Assembly (NCBI GenBank): GCA_023248955.1
Contig: JAHFDP010000050.1
Span: forward strand, 1 to 32,602
Length of the DNA: 32,602 nucleotides
Direction of reading: 5' to 3'
Source of the DNA: Deltaproteobacteria bacterium
GTDB lineage: Bacteria; Myxococcota; Myxococcia; Myxococcales; JAHFDP01
Position numbers and translations under genes: made by a program. The stretch's first letter is position 1, and each line of letters starts with the position of its first letter. Below are positions 1 through 9,307 of this stretch, piece after piece. The notes beneath the pieces are model-generated. The model searched no databases, was not told the origin of the DNA, and saw only the letters and a list, made by a program, of their open reading frames with translations.

Positions 1-31
1 GCTTTCGACCTTCGGCCACGATCCCAGAGAT

Positions 32-46
32 TTGATATTATATCAA
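32..46. promoter_or_regulatory. AT-rich perfect palindrome at the thiD stop codon
   Basis: Six-base arms TTGATA and TATCAA flank a TTA centre. The AT-rich palindrome stands out in GC-rich surroundings and overlaps the last codon of thiD. No T-run follows it on the minus strand within the window, so it is not a classic terminator. It could be an operator for a gene to the left of the window, or chance. Confidence 0.25.
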
Positions 47-765
47 GTCACTAAATAGCGCTGCACCACCGCCCGCGCCTTTCGCACGGCCTCCTCCAAC
101 GGAACGCCCCGCGCCAAAAGCGTCGCCAACGCCGACGCTAATCGACAGCCCGTACCGCGCGCCGCAGGGAGACGCTCTTCGCGAAACGTCCTTTCGTTTC
201 CGTTCTCTGTGAGTAGATCCACGGGCGCTCCGGGAAAATGTCCACCCTTCACCAGCACCGCCCGCGAACCCCAACCCGCCAACGCACGCGCCGACGTCCG
301 CATCGTCTCGATCGAATCGATCACCGGCCCGCCCGCCAGCAGCGCGGCCTCGGCGAGGTTGGGCGTCAAGATCGCTCGCCCATCCACGAGCGATGAATAC
401 GCCGCGCGCGCGTCGCCTTCGAAAAGCGAAAGCCCATTCGACGCCACGAGCACCGGATCGATCACGATGGGCAACGCCCAACCACGCAGCGCCTCGGCGA
501 GCGCGCGCGCCATCGTTTCGCTTCCCAACATGCCGAGTTTCACTGCGGCGATCGATTCTTCCTCGCGCAGCGTTTGAAGTTGACTCGTCACGGTCGACAC
601 ATTCACCGCTTCATACCCGCGCGGACCGCGGCGCGACTGAATGGTCCAAGCCGTAGCAATGGCCATCGCGCGCCCGCCCGCAGCGCCAATGGCCTCCACG
701 TCCGCGAGCAGCCCCGCACTTCCCGAGGGATCGAGACCGCCAATTGCGAGCACCGCTGGCGTCAA
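43..765 (-). CDS. thiD: Hydroxymethylpyrimidine/phosphomethylpyrimidine kinase (ThiD)
   Basis: Cytoplasmic ribokinase-family enzyme that phosphorylates HMP and then HMP-phosphate to HMP-diphosphate, the pyrimidine half of thiamine. Visible family signatures are AIGGLDPSGSAGL at the N terminus (substrate loop), IVIDPVLVASNG in the middle, and the C-terminal anion-hole and catalytic segment ARGTGC, where the His common before GTGC is replaced by Arg. The start chosen is a TTG at 765 (MTPAVLAIGG), whose TTGA overlaps the stop of the upstream hydrolase; this gives 240 aa, slightly below the usual 260-270. A longer reading frame to 831 would add a non-conserved N-terminal tail inside the neighbour. 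It is the last gene of the thiE-hydrolase-thiD run, and the overlap implies translational coupling. Confidence 0.93.
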   Translation of the reverse strand: MTPAVLAIGGLDPSGSAGLLADVEAIGAAGGRAMAIATAWTIQSRRGPRGYEAVNVSTVTSQLQTLREEESIAAVKLGMLGSETMARALAEALRGWALPIVIDPVLVASNGLSLFEGDARAAYSSLVDGRAILTPNLAEAALLAGGPVIDSIETMRTSARALAGWGSRAVLVKGGHFPGAPVDLLTENGNERTFREERLPAARGTGCRLASALATLLARGVPLEEAVRKARAVVQRYLVT

Positions 766-1484
766 CGCGAAGCCTCGACCAGCGCGCGGTAGACGCCCAG
801 GTGCGCGCCGCCCAAGAGCTCCGGATGCCACTGCACGCCCAGCGCAAACCAGGTGTCGCGTGCCTCGATCGCTTCGACCACACCATCCGGCGATTTCGCA
901 GAGACGATGAGTGTCGCTGGCACCGCGCGGACCGCTTGGTGATGCGTGGAGTTCACGCGCGGCAGCGCGGTGGCCAGCGCAACCGCAAGTCGTGTCTTGG
1001 GCACAATGACGATACGGTGCGACGGCGAGCGCGGATCGCCGGATTGTTCGTGCGCGAGCGCGCCAGGAATCTCAGCCGCAATGTCTTGATGCAGTTTTCC
1101 CTCGAGTACCACCGCGAGAATCTGCATGCCGCCGCAGATGCCGAGCAGCGGTTTTTTTTGTCCGCGCGCTAGCTCGCACAAACGGCGTTCGAAGCGCGTG
1201 CGCGTGCGTTTGGTGGTGAGCGGCCGCACCGATTTCGCGCCGTAAGCGGACGGCGAAATGTCGAACGCGCCACCGGTGATCACGAGTCCGTCGACGCTCG
1301 CGAAGAGCGCCTCCGCCTCCGTTGCATCACCGCCTGGCGCGAGCAACACGGGGAGCCCCCCGGCGGCGCGCACCGCCTCGGCGTACGCGGCTTTGAGCAG
1401 ATAGAGCGGCAATGCGGGCCGACCGCGCGCGGCCACGGTGGCGCCGGTGTCGAGGGTGATGCCGATGCGAGGGAGCATGGCCAA
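762..1484 (-). CDS. Class I glutamine amidotransferase-like hydrolase (gamma-glutamyl-GABA hydrolase/PuuD family)
   Basis: Peptidase C26 family, 240 aa. Known members hydrolyse gamma-glutamyl bonds, for example gamma-glutamyl-GABA in putrescine breakdown. The nucleophile elbow is LLGICGGMQ with Cys117. The remaining triad residues are in QWHPE, His220 and Glu222. The oxyanion-region motif VITGGAFDISPSAYG is present around residues 68-81. The gene starts 5 bp after the thiE stop, and its own TGA overlaps the thiD TTG start, so it sits inside a thiamine operon. No polyamine-catabolism genes adjoin it, although an agmatinase-family gene lies about 8 kb away. Its substrate is unknown. The family call is firm and the PuuD function is not; a role in thiamine-related salvage is only an inference from position. 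Confidence 0.85.
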   Translation of the reverse strand: MAMLPRIGITLDTGATVAARGRPALPLYLLKAAYAEAVRAAGGLPVLLAPGGDATEAEALFASVDGLVITGGAFDISPSAYGAKSVRPLTTKRTRTRFERRLCELARGQKKPLLGICGGMQILAVVLEGKLHQDIAAEIPGALAHEQSGDPRSPSHRIVIVPKTRLAVALATALPRVNSTHHQAVRAVPATLIVSAKSPDGVVEAIEARDTWFALGVQWHPELLGGAHLGVYRALVEASR

Positions 1485-1489
1485 TGAGT

Positions 1490-2107
1490 TTACGTTAACG
1501 CGCCGTACTGGCGCACGCGCGCGGCGACATCCGGTGCTCGACAGAGATCGCCGATCACTGCTACCGCTTGTGCACCAGCGTCGCGCGCTTGCACCGCGAG
1601 CTCGGGCGTGAAGCCACCGATCGCAACCACCGGCGTCGGACCCGCCCGAGCGCAGGCGCGACGCAGCCCGTCGAGTCCATGTGGTGGAGGAAGATGCGCG
1701 GCCTTGGTTGCGGTGTGGAAAATGGGGCCGAATCCGATGTAGTCCACACCGGCCGCAAGCGCGGCGTCGATCTCCGCATCACTGTGCGTCGAAACACCAA
1801 CCAGCGCGTTTGGCGGCAAGATTTTTCGCGCGACCGCAACGGGCACGTCATCTTGACCAAGATGCAGATGCGCGCCCACCAGCGCGGCCACATCCGGTCG
1901 ATCGTTCACGATAAAAAGAGCACCTGCCGCCGCACAAGCATTGGCGCAATCGCGCGACGCCTCGAACAGCTGACGACCATTTGCCGTCTTCCATCGCAGC
2001 TGAACAATGCGCGCGCCCCCCTCGAGGAGCGCAGTCACAAGCGGCAGCGCATCCCGTCTTGCGACGGCGGGATCGACGATGGCGTACAAGCCACGAATTC
2101 TAGTCAC
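1490..2107 (-). CDS. thiE: Thiamine-phosphate synthase (ThiE)
   Basis: TIM-barrel enzyme of 205 aa that joins HMP-diphosphate to carboxyethylthiazole phosphate, giving thiamine phosphate. Family motifs run in order: GLYAIVD near the N terminus, IVQLRWK (usually QLRxK), the diphosphate/Mg segment FIVNDRPDVAALVGAHLHLGQDD, then YIGFGPIFHTATK, and the phosphate-binding VVAIGGF near the C terminus. The start is GTG at 2107. I see no clear Shine-Dalgarno site directly before it, but a 12-codon reading frame with a good ribosome site ends with a TGA overlapping this GTG, which suggests coupled initiation. It is the first enzyme gene of the minus-strand thiamine unit. I found no TPP riboswitch signature upstream. 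Confidence 0.95.
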   Translation of the reverse strand: MTRIRGLYAIVDPAVARRDALPLVTALLEGGARIVQLRWKTANGRQLFEASRDCANACAAAGALFIVNDRPDVAALVGAHLHLGQDDVPVAVARKILPPNALVGVSTHSDAEIDAALAAGVDYIGFGPIFHTATKAAHLPPPHGLDGLRRACARAGPTPVVAIGGFTPELAVQARDAGAQAVAVIGDLCRAPDVAARVRQYGALT

Positions 2108-2142
2108 GCGGTTACACCGTGGACGACACCAATCGACTTCAT
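2104..2142 (-). CDS. Possible 12-codon leader peptide coupled to thiE
   Basis: ATG at 2142 reads MKSIGVVHGVTA and stops at TGA 2104-2106, overlapping the thiE GTG start as GTGA. A good ribosome site (AGGATGAGG) lies just upstream of this ATG, whereas thiE has none of its own. The arrangement fits a mini-cistron that delivers ribosomes to thiE by termination-reinitiation. At 12 codons it could also be chance; the peptide resembles nothing I recognise. Confidence 0.35.
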   Translation of the reverse strand: MKSIGVVHGVTA

Positions 2143-2224
2143 GACCTCATCCTAGTGACCTGTTTCAAGATTTGGCAGGCATTCAAAACCGTGCACTCCG
2201 TGCGAGACGCGGTGCACCCGGCGC

Positions 2225-2253
2225 TTGCAACTGATTATCAATCTCGCTAAAAC
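2225..2253 (+). promoter_or_regulatory. Candidate sigma-70 promoter, possibly giving a leaderless transcript
   Basis: TTGCAA (2225-2230) and TAAAAC (2248-2253) are separated by 17 bp; each matches the consensus at 4 of 6 positions. Transcription would start near 2260-2261, on or next to the ATG of the small gene at 2261, which lacks a Shine-Dalgarno site. The spacer holds the small palindrome TGATTATCA (2232-2240), a possible operator. Confidence 0.35.
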
Positions 2254-2260
2254 TTGGACC

Positions 2261-2446
2261 ATGGCTCAATCAGAATTCCCCAACAAAGTCTTGGACCGTC
2301 GCGTCTCGGAGCGCTACGTCCGCCGTGGCACAATCACCGAAAAAGATCTCGAGCGGCTCCTCAAGGCGCTCCCCGATCTCGAAGATCAAAAAGACGTGGT
2401 GAGCGCGGAGCTCAACACCGTCCTGGGCATTGGCCCGACGCAGTAA
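2261..2446 (+). CDS. Small uncharacterised protein (61 aa)
   Basis: The product starts MAQSEFPNKVLDRRVSERYV and is highly charged and probably soluble. It has a basic N-terminal half, an acidic-helical segment KDLERLLKALPDLEDQKD, and no signal peptide or membrane segment. I do not recognise a named domain. The ATG at 2261 is preferred over a TTG at 2225, because 2225 falls in the likely -35 box. The stop TAA overlaps the ATG of the DUF1844 gene (TAATG), so the two are almost certainly co-translated. The tight link is the main reason to accept this short gene as real. Function unknown. Confidence 0.7.
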   Translation: MAQSEFPNKVLDRRVSERYVRRGTITEKDLERLLKALPDLEDQKDVVSAELNTVLGIGPTQ

Positions 2447-2748
2447 TGGCCTCGGGCTCGTTCACGCAACCACCGACGGGTGGAGCACTCGAGATCGACA
2501 TCACCACGTTTTTTCTTTCGCTCGGATCGTCCGCGCTCATTCATCTCGGTGACGCGTCGATGCCCGACGGAACCAAAGCCGTCGATTTGGAAATGGCGCA
2601 TCAGTCCATCGATCTTCTCGCGCTCATGAAGGAGAAGACCAAGGGCAACCTCTCGCCTGAAGAAGCGCGTTTTCTGGAGTCGCTGATCGCCGACCTGCGT
2701 CTGCGGTACGTCCAGAAAACCCAGTCGTCGCCCGCAGCGCATCCGTGA
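2446..2748 (+). CDS. DUF1844 domain-containing protein
   Basis: A 100-aa protein with the DUF1844 pattern: FFLSLGSSALIHLGD, then a DLEMAHQSIDLLALMKEKTKGNLSPEEARFLESLIADLRLRYV core. Family members are short, probably soluble helical proteins of unknown function found in several bacterial phyla. The ATG at 2446 overlaps the stop of the upstream small gene, and its own TGA overlaps the GTG of the following secreted-protein gene, so three genes form one coupled unit. The long upstream extension of this frame (to 2254) is out-of-frame reading of the small gene and is rejected. Confidence 0.85.
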   Translation: MASGSFTQPPTGGALEIDITTFFLSLGSSALIHLGDASMPDGTKAVDLEMAHQSIDLLALMKEKTKGNLSPEEARFLESLIADLRLRYVQKTQSSPAAHP

Positions 2749-3317
2749 TCGCGCGCGCCACGTTCGCCGCGTTGCTGCTGGCAGTAAGCGCGCACGCCGA
2801 AGCCGCAGCCTGCTTACCGGAAGTCTTTCCCAGCGAACTAAAGTTGTCCGCCTTTTTGACGCCCTCGCGGCAAATTCTCCTCGATGCGGTGGCTGTTCCA
2901 GCGGGTCCCGGCGAGCATCGGTGGACGCTCTCGTGCAGGCTACCAACCGGCGCGTGGGCCCGCTTTCAAGCGAGCCAGCGCGGTGCCGACGCGCTTCTCG
3001 TCGCCGCGCCCAAGGATGCCGACGGTCTTTTGCAAGTTGCGCTTTTGTCAATCGGCACCACCGCGCATCCCAAGACCCGCAAAGCGCGCGCGCCCTTTCG
3101 CATCGGCCTTCGCAACGGCCAGGGCCTGGTCTTGTGGGGCGCCGAGCGCGAAGCGGTCGCGGAAGCAACGTTGCGCCTCGATGTGGACGAACGTCGCCAG
3201 CGTGCGGCGCTCGTACTCTACCCGTCGCCCTCGTTTGCTCCGGCGGTGTCGGGCGCTTCGCCTCCCTCTCCCGACGCGTTGACCCGCTCACTGGTTCGTG
3301 CTTTCGGCGAGCCGTAG
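2745..3317 (+). CDS. Secreted hypothetical protein (190 aa)
   Basis: It begins at GTG 2745, within the GTGA overlap with the DUF1844 gene. Residues 1-20 look like a Sec signal peptide: a short basic start, the hydrophobic FAALLLAVSA, and a likely cut near AHA or AEA. The mature part is probably beta-rich and has two cysteines (CLPEVF early and LSCRLP in the middle) that could pair outside the cytoplasm. No domain is recognised. The C terminus is low in complexity (Ser/Pro/Ala). It ends 57 bp before clpB. Function unknown; a periplasmic or exported role is inferred from the signal peptide. Confidence 0.72.
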   Translation: MIARATFAALLLAVSAHAEAAACLPEVFPSELKLSAFLTPSRQILLDAVAVPAGPGEHRWTLSCRLPTGAWARFQASQRGADALLVAAPKDADGLLQVALLSIGTTAHPKTRKARAPFRIGLRNGQGLVLWGAEREAVAEATLRLDVDERRQRAALVLYPSPSFAPAVSGASPPSPDALTRSLVRAFGEP

Positions 3318-3374
3318 CTGCCACGAGCGCGGCGCGGTCCTTGCTAAACCGGATCCGCGTTTTACGTTGGCGAT

Positions 3375-5948
<2,574 letters not shown>

Positions 5949-5953
5949 AGAGC

Positions 5954-7174
5954 CTACTTCCTCACAATCACGTCGCCAATGTCGATCCAGGGTGTCACTT
6001 CGGGATCGGCGCGATCGGCGCTGGGAATCGTGAGCGTTATTTTCTGAAAAGCGCCGCCACTATTGATGTTGCGCACGGAATACCTCTGGTCGCCCGGTTC
6101 GACGTCATTGAGATAGAAAATGCCGGCGCCATTTGTGTCCATCCCGATGGCAGAGCCCTCCGGCCACACGCCCCAACCTTGAATGGCCAATCCGTTTTGG
6201 TCCACGAGTCGCGCACGCACGTTCACTGCTCTATCCGGCTCCGTTGAGATACCCGAGAAGAGCGACCGAAGCGCGCGCCGCGCCTTGTAGTCGAAAGTAC
6301 CCATGGACGGAAAATTGATGGTTTCCACCGCGCCGTAATTGCCAAGCGAATCGGCCGCGGCATGCATCGCGTTGGCGCAGTCGCGCTGACAGATGTCCGT
6401 GATCCAAATCTTCTCCGGCGCACCGCTGCGCAGTGCGAGCACTTTGGCCACACCGTAAGCATTGCTGAACTGCGCATCGAAGGTGCGGTCGTCTTCCATA
6501 TGATGCTGTCCGTAGCTGCTGTAGTTGTCGCCGCGGCCGCCGCGAAGATCAATGACGTCGATGTTGACGTCGAACGGATAGAAGTCGCTGATCTTCTGCC
6601 CATCGGACGTCGGCGCAAAGACCCACTTCACGTTGGTAACGCCACGATCGGCGAACGCCTGCGCAACCCGCGCAAAGGCGTCCGTGAACGTCCGCGGATC
6701 GCTGATGTGGTCTGCCTTGTGCTCCATACGACGCCATCCATTGAAACCGTTCATTTCTGGCGCGACAGCCACATACACGGTCCGGCCACTCTCGCCGATC
6801 GCGTCCGCCCATTGCAGAACGATGGGATCGGACCCGAGCGACTTCATCGAATCGTCATTCTGTCGGTTAAAGCCGACATCAACATAAATTGCTGCGCCGT
6901 CGCCGAGACTGCTCGCCGCGCTCCGGAATTCCGAGAGATTGGAGAAGTCTTCCCCGTCTTTCGCCCAGCTCATGGTGATCATCGCCTGATCGACCGAGCG
7001 CCCCAGGTATTTCTGCGCGGCGTCAGCATTCCAGAGATGTGCTCCGATGCGCAGATTCCGCAAGCGCGACGACACGCCCTCCGCCTTTGTGTCGACCCCG
7101 GTGGCCATCGGCGGTGCACCACATGCCAGCGCACAAAGCGAAATAGCGAACGAACGCATCGTTGGTTTGGTCAC
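5954..7174 (-). CDS. Putative exported glycoside hydrolase, GH26 (beta-mannanase)-like
   Basis: 406 aa, starting at GTG 7174 behind a GGGGGA ribosome site. The N terminus is a signal peptide ending in CALACG, which resembles a lipobox, so it may be a lipoprotein. The middle resembles the GH26 TIM barrel: VAVAPEMNGFNGW (about 136-147) matches the family's HEMNG acid/base motif with Glu140; FYPFDVNIDVIDLRGG matches the YPGDxYVDxxGxDG strand; and KIWITDICQ sits where the nucleophile Glu of KPIxIxExG is expected, here Asp260. Residues about 315-406 look like a separate beta-sandwich. Mannan or another beta-glycan is the likely substrate class, if the protein is active. The Asp could mean altered or lost catalysis, or my alignment could be off by a residue. 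It is a single gene, transcribed toward clpB. Confidence 0.6.
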   Translation of the reverse strand: MTKPTMRSFAISLCALACGAPPMATGVDTKAEGVSSRLRNLRIGAHLWNADAAQKYLGRSVDQAMITMSWAKDGEDFSNLSEFRSAASSLGDGAAIYVDVGFNRQNDDSMKSLGSDPIVLQWADAIGESGRTVYVAVAPEMNGFNGWRRMEHKADHISDPRTFTDAFARVAQAFADRGVTNVKWVFAPTSDGQKISDFYPFDVNIDVIDLRGGRGDNYSSYGQHHMEDDRTFDAQFSNAYGVAKVLALRSGAPEKIWITDICQRDCANAMHAAADSLGNYGAVETINFPSMGTFDYKARRALRSLFSGISTEPDRAVNVRARLVDQNGLAIQGWGVWPEGSAIGMDTNGAGIFYLNDVEPGDQRYSVRNINSGGAFQKITLTIPSADRADPEVTPWIDIGDVIVRK

Positions 7175-7341
7175 AATGATTCCCCCATGAAGAACGTTCG
7201 ATCTCGCTACGCAAGACCGGTGCCACCCTGATCCGCTGGTGCTGCAACGAAAAAGGGGAGCGCGCGCAATCCATCCGGTGCGGACACGCGCAGTCCATCA
7301 TGCTCGGGCGATGCACCTGCCGGGCGCTGAGTATCGAAAGC

Positions 7342-7369
7342 TGGACAATATTCTTGAGCTACTCATAAT
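7342..7369 (+). promoter_or_regulatory. Candidate sigma-70 promoter for the PAP2 phosphatase gene
   Basis: TGGACA (7342-7347) and CATAAT (7364-7369) are spaced 16 bp apart; each matches the consensus at 5 of 6 bases. The element lies in the AT-richer part of the 255-bp gap and points toward the GTG start at 7430, leaving about 55 bases of leader. Confidence 0.4.
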
Positions 7370-7429
7370 TTGCACATGAAGCGCAGGCAGATTCGGTTTT
7401 GAGCGCGTCTTCAATCCGATCGGATAATC

Positions 7430-8251
7430 GTGCGCGCCCTTTCGTTTGCCGTCGCTCTTTCGCTTTCGTCGTCGGTCTTCGCCGATAACCTCCGTTCCGA
7501 TCTGCGCATCGACGCGCCGCTCGCAGCTACCGCGGCGGCCGCTTGGATCGGCTCGGAACTTTTGAAATCCCATTTCGCACCCGCGCGGTGCCGCTGGTGT
7601 GATCGCAACGCCGACGGATCCGATGCGCTCAATCCACTCGACGCGGGCGTGCGGGGGGCTTTGCGCTGGAACAACGTCGGCGCGGCGGACACGCTGTCCA
7701 ACGTGATGGCGTTCGGTGTCGCGCCGATCTTTTCGATGGGATTCGAGGCGCTCGTCGCTGCGCACGACGACGCGCTTACTAACGTCCCTGTCGATCTCAT
7801 TCTCATCGCAGAAGCCGTGGCGCTGGCGCAGGACGCCAACCAGATCACGAAATTCATGGTCGGTCGCGAACGTCCTTTCGTGCACGCACTAACGCCGGAC
7901 GCGCGCGCCAACACTGCGCAACCATCCGACAACAATCTGTCGTTCTACTCGGGCCACGCCACCTTTACGTTTGCGCTCGCGGCGGCCGCGGGAACCATCG
8001 CCCACCTGCGTGGCTACCGCCTGTGGCGCTGGGTTCTTGCGAGTGGGTTCGTCGCGGCCACGGCCACGGCCTATCTCCGAATCGGCGCCGACAAGCACTA
8101 CTTCACCGACGTGACCACTGGCGCGCTGCTCGGCTCCGCGTTTGGATTCGCCGTACCCATGCTTGCCCACGGCACCAACGAACCGACGGCATTGACGCGG
8201 CCGCTGCTCGTTCCGAACGTCGGCGGTGCAACACTCGCTTGGCTTTTCTGA
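7430..8251 (+). CDS. PAP2-superfamily phosphatase, exported or membrane-bound
   Basis: 273 aa with all three PAP2 phosphatase signatures: KFMVGRERP (KX6RP, Lys141-Pro149), YSGH (173-176) and RIGADKHYFTD (RX5HX3D, with Arg217, His223, Asp227). The family hydrolyses lipid phosphates such as phosphatidate or undecaprenyl diphosphate, with the active site facing the periplasm. A signal peptide covers about residues 1-18 (SVFA then DN), followed by several hydrophobic helices. A CRWC pair at 54-57 could form a disulfide. The start is GTG 7430; no better upstream start is seen. The substrate cannot be told from sequence. Confidence 0.87.
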   Translation: MRALSFAVALSLSSSVFADNLRSDLRIDAPLAATAAAAWIGSELLKSHFAPARCRWCDRNADGSDALNPLDAGVRGALRWNNVGAADTLSNVMAFGVAPIFSMGFEALVAAHDDALTNVPVDLILIAEAVALAQDANQITKFMVGRERPFVHALTPDARANTAQPSDNNLSFYSGHATFTFALAAAAGTIAHLRGYRLWRWVLASGFVAATATAYLRIGADKHYFTDVTTGALLGSAFGFAVPMLAHGTNEPTALTRPLLVPNVGGATLAWLF

Positions 8252-8337
8252 GACCCGGCGCCCCTTCGAGATTCCGGCGGCGCGGGCTATCCTTCACGCG
8301 TCAGAACGGACGCGTATAACAACCGAAAGCGAATGTA

Positions 8338-8916
8338 ATGCACACCAATTCCATGGATACTCTGTCGCAGAAGCTCGCCGAAGAGGCGGAGGCGGCGCCG
8401 CGATCCAGCACGGAAGAGCGGTGGCAGCAGCACCTCGCCCGGACAACCGCGATCCTTGCCGTCATCGCCGCCATGGCCACCGCGCGGTACGGCGGCGCGG
8501 GCGCGAACGCAATCCTCTTCCAGTCCAAAGAATCCGATGCCTGGAGTTACTACCAGGCCAAGAACATCAAGCTCGCGGTGATTGAAGCGCAAGGCGAGCT
8601 CGGCCAAGCGCTGGCGGCGACGCTGCCAGGCCACTGGGCACTCGAGCTCTACACGCAACAGCGCGCGGCAGACGCCGAACGATTGCAGCGAGAGCGGCAA
8701 CAGCTTCGCGATGAAGCGGAGAAGTTGCAGAAAAAGAAAGAGCGCTACACGCGGCAAGCCGATCGATTCGAGCTGGCTTTCATTGCGCTGCAAGTTGGTG
8801 TGGTGCTCTGTTCGGTAGCCGGCGCGGCGCGACGCCGCTGGATGTGGATGACTTCGATCGTGCTCGGTGTCGGCGGCGTGGTGCTCGTCCTCAACGCGTT
8901 TTTTCTTTTTATTTGA
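8338..8916 (+). CDS. DUF4337 membrane protein
   Basis: 192 aa. The order is a soluble N terminus, a first hydrophobic segment (about 36-57), the family motif ESDAWSYYQAKNIK, a charged coiled-coil (about 108-143, rich in Glu, Arg and Lys), and two C-terminal membrane helices (about 145-165 and 168-191). This matches DUF4337 proteins, which are of unknown function and usually have this N-TM/coil/2-TM plan. The start could be ATG 8338 or ATG 8353; 8338 is kept as the first. It lies 86 bp after the PAP2 gene on the same strand, and a TATAAC box just upstream could allow its own transcription. Confidence 0.82.
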   Translation: MHTNSMDTLSQKLAEEAEAAPRSSTEERWQQHLARTTAILAVIAAMATARYGGAGANAILFQSKESDAWSYYQAKNIKLAVIEAQGELGQALAATLPGHWALELYTQQRAADAERLQRERQQLRDEAEKLQKKKERYTRQADRFELAFIALQVGVVLCSVAGAARRRWMWMTSIVLGVGGVVLVLNAFFLFI

Positions 8917-8945
8917 GTGTGTACCGATTGATGATCGCTACACAC
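8917..8945. terminator. Nested inverted repeat between convergent genes
   Basis: GTGTGTA (8917-8923) pairs with TACACAC (8939-8945), and CGAT/ATCG pair inside, forming a 12-base arm with one mismatch. It begins right after the stop of the DUF4337 gene and covers the stop of the convergent gene. The T-rich run precedes the hairpin on the plus strand rather than following it, so it is not a textbook intrinsic terminator. A bidirectional stop or RNA 3'-end protector is the likely role. Confidence 0.4.
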
Positions 8946-9303
8946 CGCGCGACCGCACCACGATCAGCGCTAGCGTAAGCATCACACATCCGAGCACCGC
9001 CACGCCCCATCCCGCGGCGCCCGCGTAACTCCACGGCACCACACGGCGGCGCTCTTCCCTCGTGAGCCGCGCATGCAGCGCGATGGGTCCCAAGATCCAA
9101 CGTGCGGGCAAGGCACCGCGCGGCTTCAAGGCCCGGTAGAGGCGCACGTGATAAACGATGGCGGTCGGAATGCCGAAAAGAAGTCCGAGCCCGATGGCCC
9201 AAGCGCCGGCAAGCGCCAGCGTCGTCCACGCGGCGTACCGCAGTGCCAGCGAAGCGCCCGACAACGAAATGAAGATGGCGATCGCGATCAGAACTTCGCG
9301 CAC
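8938..9303 (-). CDS. Small integral membrane protein (121 aa)
   Basis: Three to four hydrophobic segments are visible at about residues 4-22, 26-52 and 92-115, separated by a basic loop containing RLYRALKPRG and RLTREERRRVV. I recognise no family. The start is GTG at 9303, only 4 bp after the stop of the agmatinase-family gene, so it belongs to the ABC-F/agmatinase transcription unit. An accessory or transport role would be a guess. Confidence 0.6.
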   Translation of the reverse strand: MREVLIAIAIFISLSGASLALRYAAWTTLALAGAWAIGLGLLFGIPTAIVYHVRLYRALKPRGALPARWILGPIALHARLTREERRRVVPWSYAGAAGWGVAVLGCVMLTLALIVVRSRGV

Positions 9304-9307
9304 GACA

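Noticed and set aside
43-831. Longer thiD start at 831
   Set aside because: It would add a non-conserved tail lying inside the upstream hydrolase gene; the TTG at 765 matches the family N terminus and the overlap style seen elsewhere.
2108-2260. Possible TPP riboswitch upstream of thiE
   Set aside because: No CTGAGA-type element or conserved THI-box segments are readable on the minus strand; the only structure seen is the GTGCAC pair and the mini-frame.
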